19,868 bases of DNA from an uncultured bacterium (GTDB taxonomy: Bacteria > Cyanobacteriota > Vampirovibrionia > Gastranaerophilales > Gastranaerophilaceae), in the NCBI GenBank assembly GCA_902782905.1, contig CACZPB010000099.1:1-19868 (forward strand). The letters are read 5' to 3'. Every line of letters begins with the position of its first letter. Position 1 is the first letter of the stretch. Below are positions 6,295 to 14,118 of the stretch, piece by piece. The notes below the pieces were generated by a model. The model was not told the origin of the DNA. It did no database searches and saw only the letters and a program-made list of their open reading frames with translations. The translations under genes were made by a program, and so were the position numbers.

Positions 6295-9200
6295 CTATTT
6301 ATCCGCTTTTCTATCAAACAAGTGTTTCAATTTATATTTTACTGTTTTCTTCTCTGCCTCAAGAGCTTTAGCCTCAGCAATCGCTTCTTCTATGTTTGTA
6401 GCGGTTGAACCCTCTACAGGGTCAGGCAGAGCGCTTACAAAGTTCATAGCTTCATCAAACTGAGCTTGAGATGTGAGCCACTTAAATGATTTTACAAGAG
6501 TAAGCGGTTTTGCTACATCTCCGTTAACCCTCAATTGGAACTTTGCAGCACCTGAATCAACGTAACTATTCTCAAAACTTGGGAGTGTGTTAAGTTCATC
6601 AGCTGGAACAACTTCGCAGAAAAGAGAAAATGCTTTTGCTGTAACAACATTCAAGCTTGCTGCGCTATTCATAATATTTATCGGATTTATTGCATTCAAT
6701 GGCCCTAATACCTTGGAAATTATTGATGACATTTTTGCCCTAACCTTCATATCCGCATAATTTTTAACCAAATCAAAATTACCAAAAATATGGAGCGTAA
6801 GAACATTACCTAATGATGTAATCGGGTCGATGTGGCAAACTCCGCCTTCCAATTTCAAATGTCCGCTCAAATCTGCAAAGTGCGTTGTATCAATAGATGT
6901 CAAAGAATTGATTACTCCGCCCAAAGCCGTTTGGAAGAATTGAGAGTCTCTTATGTTTTCGGCAATAATAAGATTTTCTATCTTACCAAAAGGTCCGTAC
7001 TGTCCGTCAACCACATCAAAATTAATATCGCCTTCAATACCCTTCATTTGCTCTTGCGGAGTTTTGGCATTACCGTTAATGGAGAGCTTCGCATCAAATT
7101 TAGCTGTTCCTGAAAGCATATCCTTCATGCCGGTAGCGTCAAGCATTGCTTTTGCAACATCAATACCTTCTCCTCTCAAATCAACATTTACGAGCAGTTT
7201 AACTAAATTTACAAAAACGTCTCCGTTAACACTGCCTTTAAATATATTTGTTCTTAAATCTCTCAACCCGAGAATATTTCTTCTTAAAGCCATTCTTGCA
7301 GTCGTATTATTTACCTGAATGTTTCCCGTAACAATTCTTCTCATATCAATCGTTCCGCTCTGAACGGTAACAGGAATATCCTGAGAAGATGCAGAAGAAG
7401 GCTTATTGCCTGAAGCAGTTTTTGGAACGTATTTCATTGCCAAATCGACTACCTTAAGCATTCTCTCCAAGTTGATATAATTTGAAGAAACATCAAGTCC
7501 CGAAACATTTAATATCGCGCTTGGATTCATATCCAAAGTTCCTTTTGCGCTGATATCAGAACCGTTTAATTTAACGTTTTCTACACCAAAGTTCAAATTA
7601 TGTGCAACAAAATCAAGATTAACATTATCAACACCTGTCAAAAGTTCAGGAATGTTGACTTCCCTAAGATTAATTCCGCCTCTTATTCTCGGATTTGAAG
7701 CCAAACCGTATGCAAACAATCTTGAGTTTGAAACAAGAAAACTTGAGCGCGGGAACACGAAAATCTTTCCGCTCAAGTTCTTTGGTATATGAACTTTTAT
7801 AAGATTAATTCTGTCTCCGGCAATTGTACCATCAACATCAATAATACTATCAAGGTTTACAACCTCATTACCTTTATCATCAACACTAACTGTGCGGGTA
7901 AACAAGCCTGTTTTCTTAATCTTTATTCTGTTTGGTTTGAAATCTATAACAGATTGAAGCGAAGTTTGTTTTCCGCCAATCTCAGTAAATTCTACAGGAG
8001 TAATAAAATTATCTTTGTCCGCTAGCGCCTGAGCAAGCATTGTTTGCTTTTTCTTGTCACCGTCAAAGGTTAATTTTACAGGAATTGAACCTTTTGAGTT
8101 TATAAACGGCTTAAGCTCTCTGCCAATAAGTTTTATCAAATCATTTGTATTAACAGACCCTGCCGATTCAAAGTGAATATCTTTAAGTTTTTCATAGTTT
8201 GTTATTGCTCCTGAAAATTTAATAATAGAGTTATCATTAAATTTAAGTGAATTTTCCGCAATATTTATATTTTTATCTGCTATTGATAAGTCAAATTTTG
8301 GAATAACAACAGAAGATTGTGTTTTGGGGAGAGTAAAAGACAAGTTGTTGTTACTAATATCTCCCTTTAGCGCCTTTGTTTTAGCATCAGTTGAGAAAAG
8401 CGCACTAAGTTTTTGGTCTCTTAGCATAAATGTGTTTTTCCTGTCGCCTAAAACGAGATTTTCTAAAGCAAATTGAGCTTCTCCGACAGCCTCTTTTAAT
8501 TTACCTTTTAATGCTAAATTGAGAGTTACATCACCTGAGCGGAAATTATAAGCGTCTCTCAAATTCTTTGGCGCAAATGCATAAAACAGCGACGGAAGCG
8601 GAAGTTTTTGAGTGTTAATCTTTATATCCGCAACAGATTTTTTATCTATAGTTCCGTCTACGCTAATCTTAGAATTATTAACAAACAAGCTTGAATTTTG
8701 TATGTTCAAAACGCTGCCTGCCAAATTCAAATTAATATTAGCTCTCGAAATAACCTGCCCCAAGCTTCTGACAGCCAAACCGCCGTTTTTTACTTTAAAA
8801 AATCCGTCTGATTTTAGTTTTTTAAAGTTTGTCTTGATATAACAATCCGCCACAAGAGAACCATCTGCTCTAAACTGCGCAAGTTCATGCTTAATATTTA
8901 AAGAATCCAAAAAGGCTCTTGCTAGAATTAGCATATCATTAAACTTAATTTCGCCTGTCTTGATACTCATATCAATCCAAGGGCGGCGGCTATAGTTTGC
9001 TTTACCCAAAAGCTGTATATTCTGACTTTGTGCCGCATATATATTAGTATCCAAATTCAAAGTATGTTCAAAAGTTTTCAAGTGCAAATAACTTTTCGGT
9101 AATTTGAGCTGAGAAACCTTTAACTCTATATTATCTATATTCAAATGTCCAAATGATGTGATGCCGTTTTTATGATTTCTTATCCTCATCTTTGTATCCA

Positions 9201-9996
9201 AATCAGCCTTCAAATCATAATTTCTGTACATCGCAACAGGGTTAACAAACGGTATATCAATTCTTTCAGCAGGATCGTCTTCTGCATCAAGTTTTGGTTC
9301 GGATTTTGGTATAAAAGTGTTAATATCAACCTTTGCCGTTATATTTTTATTTTCATCACTGAATAACTCTGCATAAGTCTTCAGCTTAGCAGTTTTACCG
9401 TTAAAATATCCCGCCCTTAATTCTTCACCATGCAAATCAAGATAATGCTTGCTCTTAAGATCCTTTACCAAAACTTTGTAATTATGAAGCTTTGCGCAAG
9501 GAACCTTAATTCTTATCCACGCTGGGTTAAACCAAGTCTCGGTTACAACCTTTTCCTCACCCAAAGTTTTTTCTTTATTAGCGTTTAAAATATCCTCTAC
9601 AAGTTTTACAACCTTATAGTCAACATTGTCCTCTGCTATCTCAAGATTTACAAACGGATTTTCTACATCAAAACAAGAAACCTTGACTGTCAATAAAAGC
9701 AAACTAGGAACCGAAATCCTTGCCTTTACACTATCCGTTGAAAGCAAAAGCGAACCGTCAGGAAGATTTACCTTGATACCGTCAATTTTTACCCCAGCAC
9801 CCAAAAGCGGAGTTGTGACAACCTTTATATCCCCCAGATCAACATCCAACTTTGCCTGCTCCTTGGCTAAATCCTTAACCAAAGGCTTGTATTGATTCAA
9901 ATCTATAACGTTTGGAAGTACAAATAAAAAACATATATAAATAAGAGCCAAAACCCCTAATACACAAATACCAAATATTTTCAAAAATTTTTTCAT
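6295..9996 (-). CDS. Large AsmA-family envelope protein
   Basis: 1233 aa. The start ATG 9996 has GAGG 5 nt upstream; GTG 10002 would leave no spacing. Residues about 3-30 form an N-terminal membrane anchor (LKIFGICVLGVLALIYICF). The long remainder is periplasmic, with repeated beta-rich segments typical of AsmA/TamB-like proteins: an AsmA-type N-terminal part (DLNQYKPLVKDLAKEQ..., LLLSTDSVKARISV), and an AsmA C-terminal-like region at about 960-1170 (YGPFGKIENLIIAENI..., HFADLSGHLKLEGG, DPITSLGNVLTLHIFGNFDL). The family is thought to form hydrophobic bridges that carry phospholipids between the inner and outer membranes. The last 70 residues are charged and Glu/Lys-rich. It is cotranscribed with the sugar-type permease downstream. 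Family confidence is high; exact subfamily and cargo are not determinable. Confidence 0.8.
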   Translation of the reverse strand: MKKFLKIFGICVLGVLALIYICFLFVLPNVIDLNQYKPLVKDLAKEQAKLDVDLGDIKVVTTPLLGAGVKIDGIKVNLPDGSLLLSTDSVKARISVPSLLLLTVKVSCFDVENPFVNLEIAEDNVDYKVVKLVEDILNANKEKTLGEEKVVTETWFNPAWIRIKVPCAKLHNYKVLVKDLKSKHYLDLHGEELRAGYFNGKTAKLKTYAELFSDENKNITAKVDINTFIPKSEPKLDAEDDPAERIDIPFVNPVAMYRNYDLKADLDTKMRIRNHKNGITSFGHLNIDNIELKVSQLKLPKSYLHLKTFEHTLNLDTNIYAAQSQNIQLLGKANYSRRPWIDMSIKTGEIKFNDMLILARAFLDSLNIKHELAQFRADGSLVADCYIKTNFKKLKSDGFFKVKNGGLAVRSLGQVISRANINLNLAGSVLNIQNSSLFVNNSKISVDGTIDKKSVADIKINTQKLPLPSLFYAFAPKNLRDAYNFRSGDVTLNLALKGKLKEAVGEAQFALENLVLGDRKNTFMLRDQKLSALFSTDAKTKALKGDISNNNLSFTLPKTQSSVVIPKFDLSIADKNINIAENSLKFNDNSIIKFSGAITNYEKLKDIHFESAGSVNTNDLIKLIGRELKPFINSKGSIPVKLTFDGDKKKQTMLAQALADKDNFITPVEFTEIGGKQTSLQSVIDFKPNRIKIKKTGLFTRTVSVDDKGNEVVNLDSIIDVDGTIAGDRINLIKVHIPKNLSGKIFVFPRSSFLVSNSRLFAYGLASNPRIRGGINLREVNIPELLTGVDNVNLDFVAHNLNFGVENVKLNGSDISAKGTLDMNPSAILNVSGLDVSSNYINLERMLKVVDLAMKYVPKTASGNKPSSASSQDIPVTVQSGTIDMRRIVTGNIQVNNTTARMALRRNILGLRDLRTNIFKGSVNGDVFVNLVKLLVNVDLRGEGIDVAKAMLDATGMKDMLSGTAKFDAKLSINGNAKTPQEQMKGIEGDINFDVVDGQYGPFGKIENLIIAENIRDSQFFQTALGGVINSLTSIDTTHFADLSGHLKLEGGVCHIDPITSLGNVLTLHIFGNFDLVKNYADMKVRAKMSSIISKVLGPLNAINPINIMNSAASLNVVTAKAFSLFCEVVPADELNTLPSFENSYVDSGAAKFQLRVNGDVAKPLTLVKSFKWLTSQAQFDEAMNFVSALPDPVEGSTATNIEEAIAEAKALEAEKKTVKYKLKHLFDRKADK

Positions 9997-10025
9997 AAAC
10001 ACCTCTAATTATTACCCTTGAAAAT

Positions 10026-10031
10026 ATTATA
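10026..10031 (-). promoter_or_regulatory. -10 box of the AsmA-like/permease operon
   Basis: Perfect TATAAT on the minus strand, 29 nt before the ATG at 9996, leaving a leader of roughly 22-25 nt that holds the ribosome site. No clear -35 is found at 16-18 nt spacing, so strength or factor dependence is uncertain. Confidence 0.4.
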
Positions 10032-10105
10032 AAACAAAAGCGTTTAATAGGGTATTTGTTGTTATTTTTTACAAAAAAGAACCAAAAAATTTCTCATACT
10101 TGGTC

Positions 10106-10155
10106 GGCTCGCATTCCACAAGACTACAAGATTATTTTGAAACTACAAGCGAGCC
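10106..10155. repeat. Inverted repeat GGCTCGC / GCGAGCC
   Basis: Arms at 10106-10112 and 10149-10155 are perfect complements 36 nt apart. A further GCGAGC copy occurs at 10210-10215, and CCTCAT/ATGAGG arms lie at 10154-10159 and 10196-10201. This looks like a decayed palindromic intergenic element. Confidence 0.35.
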
Positions 10156-10250
10156 TCATTCGTATCTGCTACAAATAAACATCATTCCTACCATTATGAG
10201 GAACAACTTGCGAGCAGAGAGTTTTAAAATGTTCATGCTAAAGAACGGTA

Positions 10251-10271
10251 TGCGGGGCAATTTGCCCCGCA
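10251..10271. repeat. GC-rich 21-bp inverted repeat
   Basis: TGCGGGGCAA, one T, then TTGCCCCGCA: perfect 10-bp arms, or an 8-bp stem with loop AATTT. Such GC density stands out from the AT-rich surroundings. It is not followed by a T-run, so a simple terminator is unlikely; a dispersed palindromic repeat fits better. Confidence 0.5.
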
Positions 10272-10363
10272 AACCTGTTCACATTATTGTTTGTATTTTG
10301 TTGTTTGTGCAAAACCCCAACCTTACTCTAACTCCCTCAATCTGGGGAGAATAAACATTAATA

Positions 10364-10384
10364 GGTGCGTTTAAACAACGCACC
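10364..10384. repeat. Inverted repeat GGTGCGTT-TAAAC-AACGCACC
   Basis: Perfect 8-bp arms around a 5-nt loop, followed by CCTACATTC. Short palindromes of the GGTGCGTT...AACGCACC type are common intergenic repeats in cyanobacteria and other bacteria (recollection, not checked). A similar core, GTTTAAACGACGC, occurs at 5309-5321 after the HTH pseudogene, against GTTTAAACAACGC here. Confidence 0.45.
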
Positions 10385-10429
10385 CTACATTCTACATTTT
10401 AAAGAATCGCCATAACTTTCCCGAAAATA

Positions 10430-10474
10430 AAACTAAAACAGGCGCGAAGCTTAGCTTCGCGCCTGTTTTAGTTT
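10430..10474 (-). terminator. Very strong intrinsic terminator of the secreted coiled-coil gene
   Basis: Perfect 21-bp inverted repeat (10430-10450 and 10454-10474) with a 3-nt loop. The core GGCGCGAAGC is GC-rich and the outer part forms the T-run (TTTTAGTTT) on the minus strand. It starts 12 nt after the stop codon of the 10487-10876 gene. By symmetry it could also stop transcription coming from the other side. Confidence 0.8.
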
Positions 10475-10486
10475 ATAATCAAAAAT

Positions 10487-10876
10487 CTAAACCATATTTT
10501 TTCTGATTTTTTCTTTTGCTTTATCAATATCTCTTATTCTTCTTTCTATTGAGCGTACTTGTTTCTTTAGAGCTGCTCTTTCTGTTTTAATCAATTTGTA
10601 TTGAGCATCAATATCAGCGTATTTTGTTTTTGAGTTAAGAAGTTCATTTCTGATATCGACTTGTGCATTATCAAGTTGTTGGATAGCATTTTGGATATTG
10701 CCGTTTCCTATTGCATCAAGCTCAGTAGTATTAGATGTATTTGATGCCGCAGGTGTTGATGTTGTTGTTCCGTATGAAGTGTCATTAAAATTTAGTGGCG
10801 TAAAAGCATTTCCGTCAGCAAATGCTGCACCTGATACAGCGAAAACTATACCTAAAGTTAAAACTAATTTTTTCAT
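10487..10876 (-). CDS. Secreted coiled-coil protein, unknown function
   Basis: 129 aa. The start ATG 10876 has AGGAGA 8 nt upstream. Residues 1-20 are a clear signal peptide (MKKLVLTLGIVFAVSGAAFA, cleavage before DGN). A Thr/Ser/Asn-rich linker follows (about 35-52), then a long charged helical part (about 58-127) with heptad-like spacing, predicted coiled coil. There is no cysteine and no lipobox. It is probably a periplasmic or surface protein, perhaps loosely like OmpH/Skp-type coiled-coil proteins, but I see no family motif. It is monocistronic: its own ribosome site, a strong terminator directly downstream, and a divergent neighbour. A TATAAA at 10917-10912 (minus) may be the -10 box. 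Confidence 0.75.
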   Translation of the reverse strand: MKKLVLTLGIVFAVSGAAFADGNAFTPLNFNDTSYGTTTSTPAASNTSNTTELDAIGNGNIQNAIQQLDNAQVDIRNELLNSKTKYADIDAQYKLIKTERAALKKQVRSIERRIRDIDKAKEKIRKNMV

Positions 10877-10931
10877 ATCAAATTTCTCCTATTCTTTTGT
10901 GTTACTTACATTTTATATCTATTTACCCCCT

Positions 10932-10958
10932 TTGCCTATCCTATATTAAATGTATAAT
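10932..10958 (+). promoter_or_regulatory. Promoter of the YkgJ-like gene, start codon at predicted transcript start
   Basis: TTGCCT (10932-10937), 15-nt spacer, perfect TATAAT (10953-10958). The ATG at 10966 follows after 7 nt, where transcription should start, and no Shine-Dalgarno sequence is present. This predicts a leaderless or near-leaderless mRNA. Confidence 0.5.
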
Positions 10959-10965
10959 TATATGT

Positions 10966-11424
10966 ATGTATGAAGATTTTTGTAAAAAATGCGGCTCATG
11001 CTGCAAGCGTATAAAAGTAGATTTTGAGGGTAAAACCCTTTATTTTGACGGAATTCAGATATTAACTCCTGATTTTGCGAGCATGCTAACACCTTTGGAT
11101 AGCGAAGGAGAAATTACATATTGCCGCTGCAAATTCCTTGAAGGCAATCTTTGTACAAATTCTAATAAACCTGACATTTGCATGAATTATCCTTCATCAC
11201 CGTTTGCTTTTATTCCTGAAGATTGCGGTTTTTCGGGAGAGATTTTTTTAAAAAAAGAAGCTGAAATGCGAAAAATCAGAAAACTGAAAGAAGAAATAAT
11301 AAACTACGAAGCTATGATAAAAGTTTCCCCGAACAAGGGTGAACAAAACAGACTCCAGAAAATTATCAATTCTCACAAGGCACGTATTGAAAGACTTAAA
11401 AACTACGGAGCTTTGGATTGGTAA
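10966..11424 (+). CDS. YkgJ-family cysteine-cluster protein
   Basis: 152 aa from ATG 10966. An upstream in-frame extension would run antisense through the signal peptide of the neighbouring gene and is rejected. Cysteines C6, C9, C12, C13 (CKKCGSCC), C53, C55, C63 and C72 match the CxxCxxCC-type metal-binding cluster of the YkgJ/UPF0153 family, followed by an IC-NYPSSP segment like the family's CR-FP. The cluster probably binds Zn or Fe; biochemical function in this family is largely unknown. The C-terminal part (about 100-148) is a charged helix, probably coiled coil, beyond the usual core. It has no ribosome site and a TATAAT 7 nt before the start. Confidence 0.8.
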   Translation: MYEDFCKKCGSCCKRIKVDFEGKTLYFDGIQILTPDFASMLTPLDSEGEITYCRCKFLEGNLCTNSNKPDICMNYPSSPFAFIPEDCGFSGEIFLKKEAEMRKIRKLKEEIINYEAMIKVSPNKGEQNRLQKIINSHKARIERLKNYGALDW

Positions 11425-11525
11425 ATCGTTTGAAACAGTAATTAAACGAGCAGGTGAGTGAGTGATTAAGAAATTTTAAAATTATGAAAAATGCAGGTTT
11501 GGCAATGTTTGACCTAAAAACTATA

Positions 11526-11553
11526 TTGAATTTGGTTTATTATATATTATAAT
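11526..11553 (+). promoter_or_regulatory. Good promoter with no gene behind it
   Basis: TTGAAT (11526-11531), 16-nt spacer, TATAAT (11548-11553), so a start is expected near 11560. Downstream there is only 85 bp to the 3' end of the oppositely oriented recG. A short frame from ATG 11581 (53 codons to 11742) runs antisense into recG and has no family look. The promoter might make a small RNA. The remaining part of 11425-11644 shows nothing else. Confidence 0.35.
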
Positions 11554-11617
11554 TCCTGTACAAGCTAGGGGTATTATATTATGAACATTTGCACTTTGCC
11601 AACAATCCGCTTTTTGA

Positions 11618-11644
11618 TTACTTTTTTTATTAAAGAAAAAGTAA
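11618..11644. terminator. AT-rich hairpin downstream of recG
   Basis: TTACTTTTT (11618-11626) pairs with AAAAAGTAA (11636-11644), a 9-bp stem with a 9-nt loop, placed immediately after the recG stop. It is AT-rich and lacks a following T-run on the minus strand, so it is at best a weak terminator or end-protecting hairpin. Confidence 0.35.
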
Positions 11645-14014
11645 CTAGCCTGCTCCAAACAAATCTCCGTCAAAGTTCAGTCCTTTTGCTTCTTGAAGCA
11701 GTGGGAAGTTGTTTATATCATTATGTTTTACAAAATCTATAGCTTCGCATCTTGCTTGTTCGAGAATTTTAGCATCATTAACTATATCGGCTATAATCAT
11801 GTCCGGAAGCCCACTTTGGCGAGTTCCCAAGAACTCTCCGGGGCCTCGGATTTGAAGGTCTTTTTCTGCGATAACAAACCCGTCATTTGTTTGTGTCATT
11901 ATATTTAACCTTGCTTTGGTTTCCTGCGAGTTTGTATTTGTTGTTAAAATACAGTAAGATTGAAGATCGCTTCTTCCGACTCTGCCTCTAAGTTGGTGAA
12001 GCTGTGAGAGTCCAAAGCGTTCAGCATTTTCTATGACTATAACCGTTGCATTCGGAACATCAACCCCGACTTCGACAACAGTTGTCGAAACAAGAATATC
12101 ATATTCTTTGTTTTTGAACTTTTGCATAACTTCTTCTTTTTCATCATTCTTAAGTTTTCCATGCAGAAGTCCGACTTTAAATTCAGGAAAAATTTCATTT
12201 TGCCAGCGCTCTTTTTCTGCTGTAGCGGCTTTTGCAGAGAGAGTTTCACTCTCATCAATCAAAGGATAGACTATATAGGCTTGTCTTCCTGCATTAACTT
12301 CGCGCCTTATAAGCTCCGCTATCTGTTTTCTGGAATTTGTCATGGTAGTTAATATTGGTTTTCTGCCTTTCGGAAGCTCATCGATAATCGTTAAGTCGAG
12401 GTCTCCGTTGAGAGTAATTGCAAGTGTTCTTGGAATTGGAGTTGCAGTCATTGTAAGAATTTGCGGGTTTTGGGATTTTTTTCTCAGTGCAAGCCTTTGT
12501 TTTACTCCAAAACGGTGCTGTTCGTCGATTACGACTGCACCAAGATTTGCAAACTCAATATTATCTTGAATAAGAGCGTGAGTTCCGACTGCTATATCTG
12601 CCTGACCATTTCTGAGGTTAGCTTCAGAAATTCTGCGCTGTTTTTTCCCGATGCTGCCAAGGAAAAGTTCAACCCTGAGACCAAGAGGAGTCAGCCAATT
12701 CGTTAGATTATTATAATGCTGCCCCGCTAAGATTTCGGTTGGTGCCATAATTGCAGCTTGATAACCGTTTTCTATAGCAGCAAGCAGCATAATGCAGGCA
12801 ACAACTGTCTTTCCGCTTCCAACATCGCCTTGAAGCAGTCTTTGCATAGGCTTAGTAGAATTCAAGTCGTTTAAGATTTCGTTAACAGCTCGCTGTTGAG
12901 CGCTTGTTAGCTTAAACGGCAAACCTTCTATAAATTTCATAACAAGCCCGTCCCGTTTCACAGCCAGAGGGATTGAGGATAGATTTTTGTTGTTTTCTTC
13001 TCTTAAAAGCGCAAGCCTCAGTTGAATCAGGAACAGTTCTTCAAAAACAAGAGAGTACCTTGCTTGTTGAAGTTTGTCATTGTCACTTGGAAAATGGATT
13101 TCTGAGATGGCTTCATTTTTTTCAAGCAAGTGATATTTTTCAATAATGTATTTTGGCAAAACCGTCTGAATTTCCGGTTTAAAAATTTGTATTGCATTAA
13201 AAATTATTTTTCTCAAGGCTTTGATATTAAGATTCTCACTAAGGGGGTAAATCGGAACAATTCTTGCCAAATTAAGATTGGAATTGTCACTCATTTCGTA
13301 ATCCATGATGGAATAAGTCGGTTTATCAAGAGTCGGCATTCCGTCATAGGGATTTATTTTTACAGTGCCTGAGACCATAATACCGGAACCTTTCGGGAAT
13401 TGGCTTTTCATACGCTCAAGAGTATATTTGTTTGTTTTGGATGAAAAGAAGTTGAGGTTAATACTTCCTGAGCCATCGGAAATTTTGACTTTTACGACCC
13501 CAAGATTGTTTTTTGTAGTAAAAGCTTCTACAGATTTTATACTCCCGAAAATTGTTGTTGTTTCGCCGGCTTCAAGATCACGAATACGTGTTCTTGTAGA
13601 ATAGTCAACATATTTTCTCGGGAAATAATACAGAAGATCTGAGACAGTACATATTCCAAGTTTGTTTAATAAATAACCGAGCTTCGGACCGACACCTTTA
13701 AGGTACATAACATCAGATTTTAGTGTAAGTTTTTTATCCTTTTCGCCTTCATTTTTTTTATCTTCTTGCCCGTCGTTTTTTATGAGTTTAACAAGTTTTT
13801 CCAGCGAACGTTTCCTTTGAGGTAGAGAATCCATTTGATAGCGCTCAAAAAATTCAAGCATGACTTGCCATTTTGGATTTTTTGAAGCTTTAATTTCTTT
13901 TCTGAGTTCAGAGCAGATAAATGAGGCAAAACTGCGCGTTCTCCCGTTGATGTTAATATATTTGTATTTAACCTCAATTTCTATAGCTTTTTTTATTTGT
14001 TCAAGATTTTCCAT
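11645..14014 (-). CDS. recG: ATP-dependent DNA helicase RecG
   Basis: 789 aa; RecG remodels stalled replication forks and branched DNA. Order: an N-terminal extension (about 1-95), a helix-hairpin-like MYLKGVGPKLGYLLNKLG at 103-120, a wedge/OB domain (about 145-245), and two helicase lobes. Motifs: Walker A GDVGSGKT 396-403, DEQH box 497-500, TATPIPRTL 523-531, motif VI QLRGRVGRSD 674-683, and the TRG-type ending LQIRGPGEFLGTRQSG 720-735. It is about 100 residues longer than E. coli RecG, owing to the N-terminal extension; cyanobacterial RecG proteins also have one. The start ATG 14014 has no Shine-Dalgarno sequence but a TATAAT 8 nt before it. Confidence 0.96.
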   Translation of the reverse strand: MENLEQIKKAIEIEVKYKYININGRTRSFASFICSELRKEIKASKNPKWQVMLEFFERYQMDSLPQRKRSLEKLVKLIKNDGQEDKKNEGEKDKKLTLKSDVMYLKGVGPKLGYLLNKLGICTVSDLLYYFPRKYVDYSTRTRIRDLEAGETTTIFGSIKSVEAFTTKNNLGVVKVKISDGSGSINLNFFSSKTNKYTLERMKSQFPKGSGIMVSGTVKINPYDGMPTLDKPTYSIMDYEMSDNSNLNLARIVPIYPLSENLNIKALRKIIFNAIQIFKPEIQTVLPKYIIEKYHLLEKNEAISEIHFPSDNDKLQQARYSLVFEELFLIQLRLALLREENNKNLSSIPLAVKRDGLVMKFIEGLPFKLTSAQQRAVNEILNDLNSTKPMQRLLQGDVGSGKTVVACIMLLAAIENGYQAAIMAPTEILAGQHYNNLTNWLTPLGLRVELFLGSIGKKQRRISEANLRNGQADIAVGTHALIQDNIEFANLGAVVIDEQHRFGVKQRLALRKKSQNPQILTMTATPIPRTLAITLNGDLDLTIIDELPKGRKPILTTMTNSRKQIAELIRREVNAGRQAYIVYPLIDESETLSAKAATAEKERWQNEIFPEFKVGLLHGKLKNDEKEEVMQKFKNKEYDILVSTTVVEVGVDVPNATVIVIENAERFGLSQLHQLRGRVGRSDLQSYCILTTNTNSQETKARLNIMTQTNDGFVIAEKDLQIRGPGEFLGTRQSGLPDMIIADIVNDAKILEQARCEAIDFVKHNDINNFPLLQEAKGLNFDGDLFGAG

Positions 14015-14017
14015 GTA

Positions 14018-14028
14018 ATTATATTATA
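14018..14028 (-). promoter_or_regulatory. Overlapping -10 boxes at the recG start
   Basis: On the minus strand TATAATATAAT holds two overlapping perfect TATAAT boxes (14028-14023 and 14023-14018). The upstream one would start transcription about 1-2 nt before the recG ATG. The -35 at 17-nt spacing (TTCTCT) is weak. Together with the absence of a ribosome site, this suggests a leaderless message. Confidence 0.45.
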
Positions 14029-14062
14029 CGTGAACATTGGTAATAAGAGAAAGAGAGGAGAG

Positions 14063-14097
14063 AAAAATATTTGTTCCTTTTCTTCAGAAAAGAACAA
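14063..14097 (-). terminator. Intrinsic terminator of the TPR gene
   Basis: Arms 14086-14097 and 14071-14083 form a 12-bp stem with one bulged base and a 2-nt nominal loop. On the minus strand it is followed by ATATTTTT (14070-14063). It lies 22 nt beyond the stop of the TPR gene and separates it from recG. Confidence 0.6.
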
Positions 14098-14118
14098 CAC
14101 CTAAAGCCCGAGTCTTTA

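Larger units (their letters stand above)
9997..10429. other. Gene-poor stretch upstream of the AsmA-like gene
   Basis: About 430 bases without a convincing gene. The part next to the AsmA gene holds a TATAAT on the minus strand (10031-10026), suitable as its -10, with no good -35. The rest (about 10100-10390) is built of inverted repeats and C-rich or G-rich patches. An open plus-strand frame at 10100-10354 has no ribosome site and runs through these repeats, so I do not call it a gene. Confidence 0.55.

Noticed and set aside
6276..6317. TTG 6317 or GTG 6284 as permease starts
   Set aside because: TTG 6317 overlaps the AsmA gene and has no ribosome site; ATG 6275 gives the normal family N-terminus.
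10100..10354. 84-codon open frame on the plus strand
   Set aside because: It has no ribosome site, runs through several inverted repeats, and its product has no domain-like pattern.
10822..10965. N-terminal extension of the YkgJ-like protein
   Set aside because: It would be read antisense through the signal peptide of the real minus-strand gene at 10487-10876; the cysteine cluster begins right after ATG 10966.
11581..11742. 53-codon frame behind the orphan promoter
   Set aside because: It lies mostly antisense to the recG 3' end, has no ribosome site at proper spacing and no recognisable features; kept only as a possible small RNA region.
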